The translations under genes were made by a program, and so were the position numbers. Shown here in pieces: positions 1 to 12,100 of a stretch of 64,000 nt of DNA. A model generated the notes under the pieces. It saw only the letters and a program-made list of their open reading frames with translations, did not search any database and was not told the DNA's origin. Location: assembly GCF_037126465.1 (NCBI RefSeq), contig NC_088204.1:75019807-75083806 (forward strand), read 5' to 3'. Position 1 is the stretch's first letter. Each line of letters begins with the position of its first letter. The stretch is from Ornithodoros turicata. Taxonomy: Eukaryota; Arthropoda; Arachnida; Ixodida; Argasidae.

Positions 1-100
1 GCCACCTACTCCAAAATCCGCGGTTACTGACCTTGGAGGATCAGAACCGGTGTTTTCCTTTTGTGGAAGCAAAGGAGTTGTTTCTGGATCGCCTCAACAC
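1..100 (+). CDS. TECPR1: TECPR1-A exon (partial): Ser/Gly/Pro linker
   Basis: Reading from base 2 gives 33 codons beginning PPTPKSAVTDLGG and ending SGSPQH, followed by donor gtgagt in phase 0. The composition fits the poorly conserved linker between the N-terminal tectonin repeats and the central tectonin region. The 5' end lies outside the window. Confidence 0.75.
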
Positions 101-3100
101 GTGAGTCCAAGATTGAAAATGAGTAGCTTTCTGTTAATTTGACTCTGGTATGATTTCTGTTCCGGCATTCTATTGACTGGCTATACATTTCTCTGCATAC
201 TAAAGCTTGTTAATTAAAATCTGGAAGGTACCCTCATTGCCTAACATGAGCCATGCGATCGTGCACATTACGTTGCTCACGGCAACGAATATGTGAGGTG
301 GACATTTCCACGAAAACAAGGAAAAAAGAAAACTAGCCAGAAAACATTACCGCAAAGCAATATCATAGCTATTAACATGTTAGCATTGCATCTCCGCAGC
401 TAAATGTGCACCAGCTGCATAAGCCAAAGTGAGGAGGAAAGCATGTCCTCTCTTCCTTTCCAGACAGCATAGTCACATCTTTATTATCTCAAAGAAACTT
501 ATCAGGGACACCTTTTGATGTTCTGAATGCTTGGCTTAGTGCATTCATTTGAGGACTATGCTGAAAAGGAATTGAATGAAATCACCATTTATTGACTTTT
601 CTTGTCATTTTTTTTTAAATGTAGTCTTCAGATAATGCCACCTAATTCTGTCATCTGATCAGGGTTGAATTAATGGAAATTCACTCTGTTTGATGTCAAG
701 CGCGAGATTACTGGGATTTTATATTGCCATTTTATTAACCTTTCCCCGTTATTTATTTATTTATTTTCCAGTCTCCAGGTTCTCCCCGTCTAAAGGCAGT
801 TGAAAACATAGGTGACGGTGCAACGAGCTCAGATCCAAGCTCTGGTCCCCATGATGTCCCACGTTCTCCAAACTTCTTAAAAAGGCCGACGAAGCCGAAA
901 CAGTCCGGTGATGACAACGATTCCGAGTAATATTTTCTTGCGACGACTTACTTTTGCACTCGAAAAAAAAAAAACTCAAATTGATGCTCCCATTTTCCAG
1001 CGATATGTCATTTGTGCCGTGGTCCTGTACGTGCGATGGAAGTTCCATTTTCTGGACGTGGCTTAGTGGGAGTGCTTGTACAATTGACTACCTCGCGGCT
1101 CCTGCTTCCTGGTTCAGCACAGGTACAATGCGTTTTGTACAGTCGCCGTCCGATTTTTCGGACTCGGCGGGGGATCGCGCAAGAGTCTGAATAATCGAGC
1201 AGTCCGAAAAAACGAATTTTGCTTCAAAATAAACTTTACTAAGCCCTAGTAGGCTGGAAAAATTTGTCGATGCTTTCCTAACGCGCTTCCAGCTCTGCCT
1301 GATAACATCAGTTTCAATTTCCCGAAGCGACATTTCGTCACTGTAAGTACACTGACAGAGGCACCGCCGTCATCAAGTCCGCAAGTCGGCTTCACCTAAC
1401 GCATGCGTGCTTTAGGTGAAGCTCGCTTTACAGCGCGACTCGCGGGCGGACAGCACGTGCTTGGCCGTTGGCCAAAAACGAAGACGTAAAAGCACTACGA
1501 CAGACCTCTTCTACTCAGAGGAATGGAAAATCAACAATCATCACAGCCTTTTTTTTTTCTTCAATATTCTAGTTGGTTGATTTCTTTTTATACGAATTTC
1601 AGATGATACCAATGTTTTCCGCCACGTTGAGAGAAATTCGCGGGTTGGGCAAACAGAGTCCGAAATTTTGGACGTTCTTATACATCATCTCGATGGGACC
1701 CGCGGACGTTCCGCGAACGAGTCCGAATAATCGAGCATGTCCAAAAAATCGGTCGGCGACTGTAGTCAGATCTAAATATAGCTGCAGACTTTTATATGTA
1801 CTTCCTGCCAAATTTGGTTTCTAACACAACTGTGCCATTACTTTGCCTTTGCTTAGCTGAACTAGCTGCATCACCTTTTTTTCACGTAGAGTTTACTCCT
1901 TTCTCGTCATTTATGTCACTTAAGAAATTTTACGTTGCAGATTGGTGCAGGGCTAAATCAGTCGGATTAATGTGATTGATTTTATTAACAAAGTTAATTG
2001 CAACCATTAATTATCTAGCGAGTTATTAATTAACGAGATAAAATAAATTGACTTGGAAGTCACCGACATAAATTCTATGCCCAAAACCTGGCAAACGTCT
2101 CAACAGGAATGAGCCCTCTAAATTTTTTTCCACGCATCATGCTATGTTGCTTGTGGCTTTCATTTTGCTAAACGCGTCATTTGCTAGCTTTGTGTTGCAT
2201 TTATTTGCTACATCCCCCGTTACTTTCATTTGTGCATGCTATGCTGTCCCTTACTTTCTTTTTATGCGGACATTCGCTGTAAATTTTTTTAATTTACTTT
2301 TTCAACTTGAACTATTTATGTATTTCCATGTGCTGCACCAGTCTTCAAGAAAGATAACTTAACATCAAGTTGTTTGTTTCCGAGCTTTGTTTAAATGTAA
2401 TTACTGAATCCGAGGTACAGTCAAAGAGGCACAATAAGACGGCTTAAATTAGGCTTAACATAGTTTTCACAGTGCAACATAAACAAAAAGAGGAAGGAGA
2501 GACACACAAAGTTGGTTGAGACACACGTCTTAACCAACCACCCCGTTGTTCCATTTTAGCGCTTAAATTAGGCCACTGAACTGATATCTTGGATGCTAGT
2601 TTGAGAAGTGTATATGAAGAGGGGAGTCAAGTCCTGTAGATCACATAAACAAAATACAGAAACCGACACTGAAGATTAAACTTAAACAAAAATCTTCAGT
2701 GTCGATTTCTGTATTTTGTTTATGCTAGTTTGAGAAAAAATTTGCGCCAAATTGTAGCCCCAAAATGTCGCAGTGTGGTCCCAAGGTGTGACTCCTCAGT
2801 AAATTGTTGCATAAATGTTTGCAGGTCATTCCAGTAGCAGGGGCACTCAACTGAATGCACCGTGGAGGATAGCTGTTTTATGCCGTCTAAAGCAGACACG
2901 CTCCAAAGAGACTAAAGATTTCTTGTACAAAGACGCTATAGAAAAGGTGAGGCTAATGCATGATCTGCCGGTGATTGATGTCGTCACGCGATTAAACGGT
3001 TGAAAATGTGACTCCAGCAATCAACGTGGGTGAAAAGTGCTAATCCCCTGCTCTGGAGAGACACCCATCCACAGCAGTGGGTTCACTGCAAGCTGGAGCT

Positions 3101-6100
3101 GGAGCGACAAAGTTTGGAAGTAGAAGGGGTTGAATCTGTCATGCTGGGACTAGAGTATACCCATGGTGGCCATCACAAGAGGGTATGTGGCAAAATTGTA
3201 TTTATTACATTATGTTCAGTGCTTTCTTTAATACTTGGCCGTGCTGCATGTTAGGATTGCAGTATTGTTGCAATGCTTGCCGTGTTGCAAGCATTTCGAC
3301 ACTAAATATGGGATACTTTGATCAGGCTGACATATTGTATTGTACTCTGTGTGTGTAGTTTGGTTGCGGACGACTTGTGTTCTGCATCCAGCGAAACACT
3401 AAATTTGCTGCCATTGATGTTGCTTGTAGCTATGTACAACAAAAGCAGAGCAATATAAAGTTGCTGACCAATTTTGTTGTACTTTTAGGATACCTAAAAT
3501 CAGCCTGGTTTATCGAGCAATTCAAGCTTTTAGTCAGAGAAACAATCTCCATATTCTTTATTCCAAATATAGTCAGAGGCTACAAAGCTTCTGGTCTGGT
3601 AACACGTTTAAGTGGTAAAGTAATAGTAAAGTAAAGCAAAATGTAGAATAAAGTAAAGCAAGTAACAGAACGTTTGATGCAGAATAGCTGAGTCTCCGCA
3701 AGTAAGCTTTTCCTTCAGTGGGCATGCACTGCATCGGCGCGGCTACCAGCAAAGCTGCCCAAAACATTAAGCAGATGAAACCTAGACGCTTACGAAAAAT
3801 CAAGCTGCTCCATGAAGATGTGTTCCAAAACATTGCACGTTAAAATACACTCGGGCTCCGTGGGGAGTTGGGTGGTGCCTTCGGTGTTGTTTGGCAGAAA
3901 AAAAAGAAGCCATAGTTTTCGGACCTTGAAAAATTTCTATGTGATATTTTACATATTTTACCACCTTGTGGGTTCTAAATCCTTATACGTCCTTATGTTT
4001 GTGAGTGTTCATGGGGCTTCTATTTCCAGGTGAATATTAATGTCGCTGAAGTAACGTGTGTGTCCAACCTTTCGACCCGTGACCATCGCATTCTCGGAGT
4101 GTACACCGAGGAGCTTAACAGAAAGAAGACGTACGTGAAAATTGCTTTCGCGTCTGACGCAGAGCTTGAGGAATGGGTAAGGGAGATTGCATACCAACGC
4201 CGCCGAGTCATAGCTACGAGTGACTGTCACCGTGCAAGTCGTGAAGGCACCGTGTACATTCCTGCAGATGGCAACATTGAACATGGCAGTGAGTGACCTG
4301 CATGGCGTTTCTGGCCGACCAAACCCGACAGCCGTCTGGGCCATTGCACGGTGCGGTGATGCGTATGTGCAGTCGGTTCATGGTTCAGCCCTAGAACAAC
4401 TTCGAATAAACGATGGGTAAGTAAGCTTGCGCAGCATTCTAGCACTGAGCAGGTCCATCCCAAGCAGCACAACATCTTGGCCCAGTATTGGACCGATATT
4501 GGCAATACTGGTCCAATATTGTGCATTGTGTGTATAACTTTCTGCAAGATTAGATATGTGTGTAGAAATCTGGATGTAGTTGAGCACAGAGAGAGAGAGA
4601 GCATGAGTGTGTGCAGTTGCGTGTGAGGAGTGAGTGAGTGAGTGTCTGCACGTGTGTGCTTGTGTGAGAGGAGGATGAGGGTATGGGAGAAAGAAGATGG
4701 GATGATGCGTTCTGTTCTCCTCACCCATGTTGGTTGACAACTTAGGTTCGGCTCTTGCTGCAGTTCTATACGAAGGGGAAACCTGAGAGTGTGAGAGAAG
4801 ACGTGATTGAACAAAGCAACAGCGAAATCAAATCACGTTGTTGAAAATGGATCCTGCTCATGTAATAGATCTTTTAATCTTTCTTTTTTGCTCAACCTTC
4901 ATCACTCCTCCGTCACTGTGTTCATGAAGGTATCACGCACATACCGTATTTACTCGCATAATTTGCGCACTTTTTTTACCGAAAAATGACGCAAAGGTTG
5001 GGGTGCGCAAATTACGCGAGGCATTAACAAGGGACTTGAAAAATGTGCAAAATCTGTTAAAAGGTGTTCCTTTAGGTGAATAATACAATATAATCTCGGT
5101 GATAGGAATCTCACGGGGTAGCGGAAGACATTCATATGGTCCTAAATTCGTATAAAAAAAATTAGACAAAAATAAAAATTTAGGCAAGAAAATAGACAGT
5201 GACTGTTCATTTTCAATAACAGTCAGTGAAAGAAGTCGGTCGTAAGGATTTTCTCTCTTCGTTTTTGGCCAATGCTGTAAAAATTTGCGAGATGATTCAA
5301 AAAGGCTCAGCACGTGCTTTCCACGCTTTTTGTAAAGCGAGCTTCTCCTAAAGCACGCATGCGTTAGGTGAAGCCAGCTTGCGGAATGCTGACGCGTATG
5401 TTGCCGCCAGAAGTTTTCCTGATATGTTCCCTCCACGTGTTCTGATCGTTCTTTCCTAAACCAGCGCGATGTCACACAGCTTCGCGGTTTATTGTAGTGA
5501 GGGGATAAAAGGCCAAACAGAGATAAGATTCCATACCGGGTAATCCCTTTGATCTTATCTCCTCCACCAAGGGAGAGTCATTGCTTGCATTATGCAACAT
5601 GATGTAGGGAATTCGTGGTGAGGATCCCCCTCCTTTTTCAAAAGGAGCAGCATGCGCCCCGTGACGCGAGGGCGTCAGGGGGGAACGACCTCTGTTGCCC
5701 ACGAAAGTAGGAGTGCGCAAATATTCAGAAACGTTGTTCATAGTCCCCCTGCCACTTAGTCCTCCACCTGATCATTGTTTGTGCGTGACAGTATTTTTTT
5801 CCTCCCAGGTTTTCACATCAGAGAGGCTAAGTAGTAGAAAAAATGTGGCACATGATAGTTCAAGAAAGAACTGATGTTCTGAGGCTGGGAACAACATAGA
5901 AGGGACAAATACATACTACTACGTATTTGTCCCTTCTGTGTTGTTCCACCCTCAGAACATCAGTTCTTTCTTGTTCATCAGTTGCCGCCTGCGTCGATCC
6001 CGTCGTATGAATGTGTGTGTGAGTGAGCAAAAATGTAAGAGTGAAAGGAGGATGAGTGAGAGAGAGTGGCTGGTTTGTCCCTTCAGATGACGCACCCTGG

Positions 6101-9100
6101 AAGTCGCTGAGAAGGCGTGTTAGCTTAGCTCAATTGGTAGAGCCCTGGACTGGCAATCCAGAAGATGTGGGTTCGAGTCCTACAGCTGGCTAACCTTTTC
6201 AGGGACTTTCATCTTACATGATAGTTGTTCACATTATGTGTTCATCTTACAAATGCTCTTCTGTGGGATACGTGCTATGAAAGCTTATGAGAAGGCGCAG
6301 CTGCAGTACCCAGGATGCTAGTATAGTGCTCTTGTTCTTCTGTTCTAGATTCTGGCACTATCTGGGAGGGGGCCATTTCCGTGTCGTTGAATCGTGTCCA
6401 CAGGGTGTTACGTGGGCCATTGGCCACAACAACACGCCGTGGGTATACACCGGTGGTTACGGAGGTGGGGCCTATAAAGGTTAGTGCACATAATTGTGTC
6501 AGCTGGTATGGTCGTTCTTTTTACAAACAATAAATTATGGCTGTCATAAAAAAACTGTCGTAGCTCATGTGTCACAATCGCGGTTAATGTTAAACCGGTA
6601 AAGTATTGTTGCACTATATTGAGCAGTCGCGGGCAAGTTACTAAAAAAAGTAACTAGTAAAGTAAAAACTACTAAACAGTAAGTAAGTTACGGTTAGTCT
6701 GCAAAAATAGTAAGAGGGATACAGTTGCAGCTGTTATCACGAGACTAAAGTGACTCGGTTGCTTTGTAGTTATGTTTTAAAAAGTTCATAAAGAAATGTT
6801 TAAAAAAAGTGACTATGAAGAAGTTATTATAGTACTACAGGGCTAGCCATGATAAAGTTTCGTATTGCCTCCACTTGGTAAAGAATACCGCTGGCACGGC
6901 AGATGACACAACTCTTGTCAATGTCATACGGAGTGCTAAAAAATTGTGTAGATAAATTTTAGCTTCCAGATTTGTCCCTATAAATTACAAAAAAGAGTTT
7001 GTTGCTATGCATTGTAAATACCATGTTGTGCCATTTTCTTGAGCTGATGGGAATCTTTTGGGCTTTGCAATTAACTGTGGAAGTGTAGGTTCAAAATGTA
7101 ACTAGATACAGTTACATTACTTGTAACTTAGTTACTACCAGAGTTGTACACGTTACTCGAATAAAGTAATTGATTACAATTACTGTTACTACTGCACAAA
7201 AAGTAATTCTTTATCATTACAAATTACTTCATCGAAAATGTAATACGTTACCAATTAAAAATGTAACGTGTTACTTTTCCCGTTACTTTTAAATTGTGGA
7301 CCATAGCAAAGCCAACAAGCCTGCATTGAATGTAACCATGCAGATCTTGTTGCAAATTCTAATATGAGACACCAACATACTTGATAAGTGAAATTCACAA
7401 ATACATTTGAAAGCAACATACAAAACGCATACATGGGTTTATTACAGATTTATGTACACATTTAAAACAACATCTAAACATCCGCTTCGTTTTGTTACTA
7501 TTGTTATGTTCAGCCGGCACAATTTATCAATACAGTCACCTATTTTACTGTTGCTCCAGTAGGTCGCGGTATAAGGGATTATCATCTTACTGTGGCGTGC
7601 ATGGAACACGTGTGGACTAGAGACGGGCGTCACAGTGACCTCTGCATCATTGCTAAAGTCAAACTCGTGGTGGAACAGAAGAACAGATTGGCTTGCCGAA
7701 AAGGGTTGCCATTGTTGACAGAAGGTTAAAAAAGTAATCAATTACTCAGTAATTGATTACCGAAAATTGTAATCAGATTACTTGGAAAATTACTTGCTCA
7801 CAAAATGAATTGATTACGTTAAAAATTACTGAAAAAGTAATTGATTACTAGTAACGCGTTACGTACAACTCTGGTTACTACCCAAGGCTGTTGTTCCTCA
7901 GCTACCGAGCCCCCCTTGACAACGTGTATTAACAAAATGACAAAATAAATAAATAAATAAAGAACAAATGGTGCATGAATCACAAAGGCGACTGCAAGAA
8001 GCAGGTATATAACGTTTAAGTATGTGTACGGTCCGAGGTTTTCGGGTTTTACCCCCCGAATCGCACATTTAGGGATTCGGGTAAAGCCCGATTTCTACCC
8101 GAGCCGGGGCCCTTTTGTCACGCGGCGCGGCAGCACGGCGCACGACTGCGGTAGTGGAAGACAGGGAAGGACCACCGACGGAATAAAGTGACACCGCAGC
8201 CGTCAGGGCGAAACGCATGGGGACGCACTTTCCCCAGCGTCAAAACGTCGCGTGTACGCCGTGGCCTTCGGCGACCACCGAACAAACGCCCGCGGACGAC
8301 CACGCGAAACGCAAGGGACGCGGACAGAGAGAGAGACGCGCGCCAAGGTTGTCACGTTCGTCGATCACAAGCGTTCGCGTGCGGATATCAGCAGTCGACA
8401 GATTCCCGCGTAAAGTCTCCGCACGCGCTTCGGAGGCGCACGCCGAGCGCGCGCGCGCGTCGAGAAGCCTTCGAAAAAACGCTGCGGCGCGCGTGGCTTC
8501 CGGCAGTTCCGCGTGTGTCGCGCACGTTCGGGATTATATTTATGCATTGCCATGAGAATCCGCAGGTTTATTGCGACATTTGCTATTTTCTAGGGATCTC
8601 GGGGCAGAACGTCAACGTTCATCCCATGACGGACACAAAGTGTGTCTACATCTACGAGAATCAGCGCTGGAATCCATTTTCGGGCTTTGCGGCACGAGGT
8701 CTCCTGACGGACAGGCCCATGTGGAGCGATGCCGCGGGACTCGTGGAATGTAACAAAGATAGCATGAGGCCCGATTCAGTTCATTGGCAGTGGGTGAGAG
8801 AGCTGTGCTACCATTTATAGACTATTTATACTAGGATTATTTGCGCAGAATTTCGCGTGAAGTAGCTTTTATTCTATAGCTTAAGTTTTGAATGTACAGC
8901 GCAGTGTAGTCAGATAAGTCAGAATTTTTGGAGTCTGAAAAATTGGCGAATGTGTAGTATTTTGAAGTTCCTGCTTCACTGTTTTGTCGAAATTCACCAG
9001 TGAATCGGCTGATGTGTGAATCCACCAATCTTTATTTCTCTGCGACTACTTTTGTGTCCCAGCTGACGGACTGGGCAGTGGACTACAAGACTCCCGGAGG

Positions 9101-12100
9101 TGTAGATAGTGACGGCTGGCAGTACGCCATGGACTTTCCTTTCACGTACCATGCGCATAAAGGGTTGACGGACTACGTCAGACGACGGCGCTGGTTCAGG
9201 TACAACGGAACTATTATCAGTAGCACAAGTAGTCATGTTTTCTCTTTTTGTTGTTGTTCTTGCAACAGACTGTGCAAGTTACATACATCTGGGCCCTGGC
9301 TGGAAGTTGAACCAGTCTCCTTGAAATCCGTTTCACTTCAAATGAATTATGACTGCAACTCTGCAAGTTCCATCGCACTATGGGCTGTGGCAGGCAATGG
9401 AGAAGTGCTGTACCGGAAAGGTGTTGCACAAGGCTGTCCCCAGGTATAGGAAGAATAAATATGCGCCCTGTGACTTCGTTCTTTGTACTTGTGTGTACTT
9501 TTGTGGTTACACCTATGCACGTTTAATGTTCAAGGGTGAGTGCTGGCATCACGTGTCGGCCGAACAGGCTTTCGAGTCTATCAGTGTAGGAGTGGGTTCC
9601 AGTCTTTGGGCATTGGGCAACGATGGATCTGGTTACGTCAGGATTGGCATATCGTCTGAACGGCCCACCGGTAAGTGCGATATCTATGATGTCTGGCTTT
9701 TGGCTGAGCTGTTGAGGATGTGCATCTGCAATTATATAGTATCCACCCCCATTCATTTACCCCCAATATTTATCCCTGATATTTACCCCGTTTCAAGTGA
9801 GCAAAACAGGGTTAGTCCTATATTTCCCAGGAGACTGCCGGACCAGGGAGATCCGAAGTCGTCACAGCTAAGGCCCCGGGTTTTCCGCGATTCCGCGGAA
9901 TATCGCGGAATCCTTCGTTTAGCACGGAATTTCACGGAATCCCTTATTTTTAGGGCTGTGTGGAGATTCGAGTTCTCGAATTCGAATCAAATATCAATCA
10001 CTCGAAGTATCTCATTCGCGAATCGAATGGCCAATATTCGGATTTCCGAATATCCAACTATTCGCATAATACGAACGACACCTCCGGAAAGTGGGCTTCA
10101 CCTGACGCTTTCCTGCATAAGGTGAAGCCTGCTTTACGAAATTGCCCATGCTGCAGGACCAACACAGACGGATTGTAGTTTAGCTTAAGATAACGTTAGC
10201 CCAAGTACTGTAAACGTATTTATTTTCGCGGTGTATTAATTTTCGCGAAATTCGCAATTGCCGAAAATTCGCGAAAAATTGTACTCGCGAATAAAGTCGC
10301 AAAATCCCGATTTGTAACTATATATAATTTTCTCAGCCAAGGCTCTAAATAAGAACGATTCAACTCAGTAACAACACATCTATTTATTTCAAAGCCAACT
10401 CACGTTCTTCCAGCAAGTCCCGCTTGTACAAAGCCTGACCGAATGGCCACCTCACGCTTAGCAATCTCCTCATAAGTCTCAATCAACCACGCAGCGTGAA
10501 TGGGTTTGACGACTGAAGCTCGAAGATCTACCTTGATTGAAGATGGAGAAGAGCCCTTGTCCAGCATGGCTTTAACACAAGCTGCATACCATTTCGTGAA
10601 CTTCTCACGGATGGCACCTTTCAACAAGGAGTTCACGGCGAGGTCGTTTGGCTGTAGCTCGCCGGTAGAACTTGCAGGAACAAACACGTACTTGATATTA
10701 TTCGACGTCAGTTTCTGAAGAAAGCTTTTGGTGCGATGGGCTGCAAATACGTCGAAGATGCATAATGCGCGCTGTTCCCGGTTTCCAGAGCGATTTCGAT
10801 GTTCTGACACATACGGGATGATGATTTGGTCAACGTAACGCAGCATGGTCTGCTCATTGCTCCAGTGATTCTCACTGTGGTGGACATCCCAGTCGCTCGG
10901 AAAGCTCACCTTCGGGTGGCACTTGTCTGTTTTCCCCGCATAAATCAGTTGGGGGGGCAGGAGTCTCCCTGAAAGGCTGGTTGTCACGAGAACCGTCATC
11001 TCCCTCTTGTCGTCCATGCCTACGATGTCCACCTGCTTTGCTCCTTGGCTTGCCATCGTCCACTGGCTCACAGGAACCAGCTTAACACCCGTTTGGTCGA
11101 AGTTCAGCAAGAGATCGTCTGGGATGTTGTGTTCCGCGCGCTTCGACGCAACTTCTTCGACGAAAGCTGCTCTGATGCTTTCAAAGTTGTCCGGGATCTT
11201 CCGAGCCGCCCTTGTGCCCTTCCTTTTCGTGAAGCCAGTTCTGCGAAGGAATGACTGTGCCCAGGGTTTGTCCAATATTAATGAGCCTCCGAACTCGGGT
11301 AGAAGGGATGGCTTGAGCGACTCCAAAATGCCTGTAGCAGCGGCGATCAAAATTCGGCTGTTGACGATGCCCCCGGCATTCCATAGTCCTTCGATGTACA
11401 CTTCAATGTCCTTGTCAATGTCACCAAGAAGCGTTTTCGCGCCACGCAACTTGTGAGGTAAACACTGCACTTCTTTACTAGCAGCAGCCGCGGCCTGACA
11501 TTCTGCGTAGTAAGCGGCCTTCATGGACCGCACGGTGCTTTCGCTGATTGCTTTTGCTCGGCCGACAGAAAACTTCCGAACGGCTGCCAGATTGCCGTTT
11601 TCTGCAGCATACTTGCCGATGTTGTACCGAAGTTCACCGTCGTAAAAGCTGTAGGAGCCCCGCTTCCGTTTTCGTCTGCAGTCCGCCATGTCAAGCTCGT
11701 GGACGTTGTCATTTGCAGTCGAGAACGCACGCTTCTCACATGATGTCCGAGATGCTCGTGGAGACGGCAGCCATGGCGTATGATGCGTGTCGATTGCCCG
11801 TGGTTCCGTAGGTTTGAAATAACGTAGTAACGACATCCTTGCAGTCCGATACTGAAGCGATCCGTGCAGCAATCCTGGTGACTGACACGCGTTCCTCGCT
11901 CGTGATCAAATGAAGCAGGGTCAGTTTCGCGTCACCAAACAAAGTTTTTCTGACCCGTTCTCCTCACCCTTCCTCGTGAATGTTCTAGAAAATTTGGCGA
12001 TTGCCATGCTTCTAGCTCATCGGACCTCCCTAATCCCTCGAAGAATGTTTCTTGGCTTAAGTGATGTGACTAACCATTATCCTTTCTGAGAGGTCCGGGA

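Noticed and set aside
4227..4814. 195-codon minus-strand open frame
   Set aside because: It lies opposite a TECPR1-A exon and low-complexity GA/GT repeats; the translation is Ser/His/Thr-rich from the repeats.
6119..6194. Functional tRNA-Ala (GGC)
   Set aside because: The acceptor arm needs four extra bases, and the same unit with flanks is repeated at 45179 with another anticodon, as expected for a SINE.
8188..8820. 210-codon open frame
   Set aside because: Only 8594-8793 is coding, in the same frame by chance; the upstream part is CpG-rich intron and the true exon joins 6479 by splice phase.
9349..10125. 258-codon open frame
   Set aside because: It overlaps part of one TECPR1-A exon out of frame, then the next exon and intron repeats. 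Splice signals and TECPR1 similarity define other boundaries.
11007..11456. Plus-strand open frames opposite the pogo transposase
   Set aside because: Shadow frames; the minus-strand frame has transposase motifs and catalytic residues.
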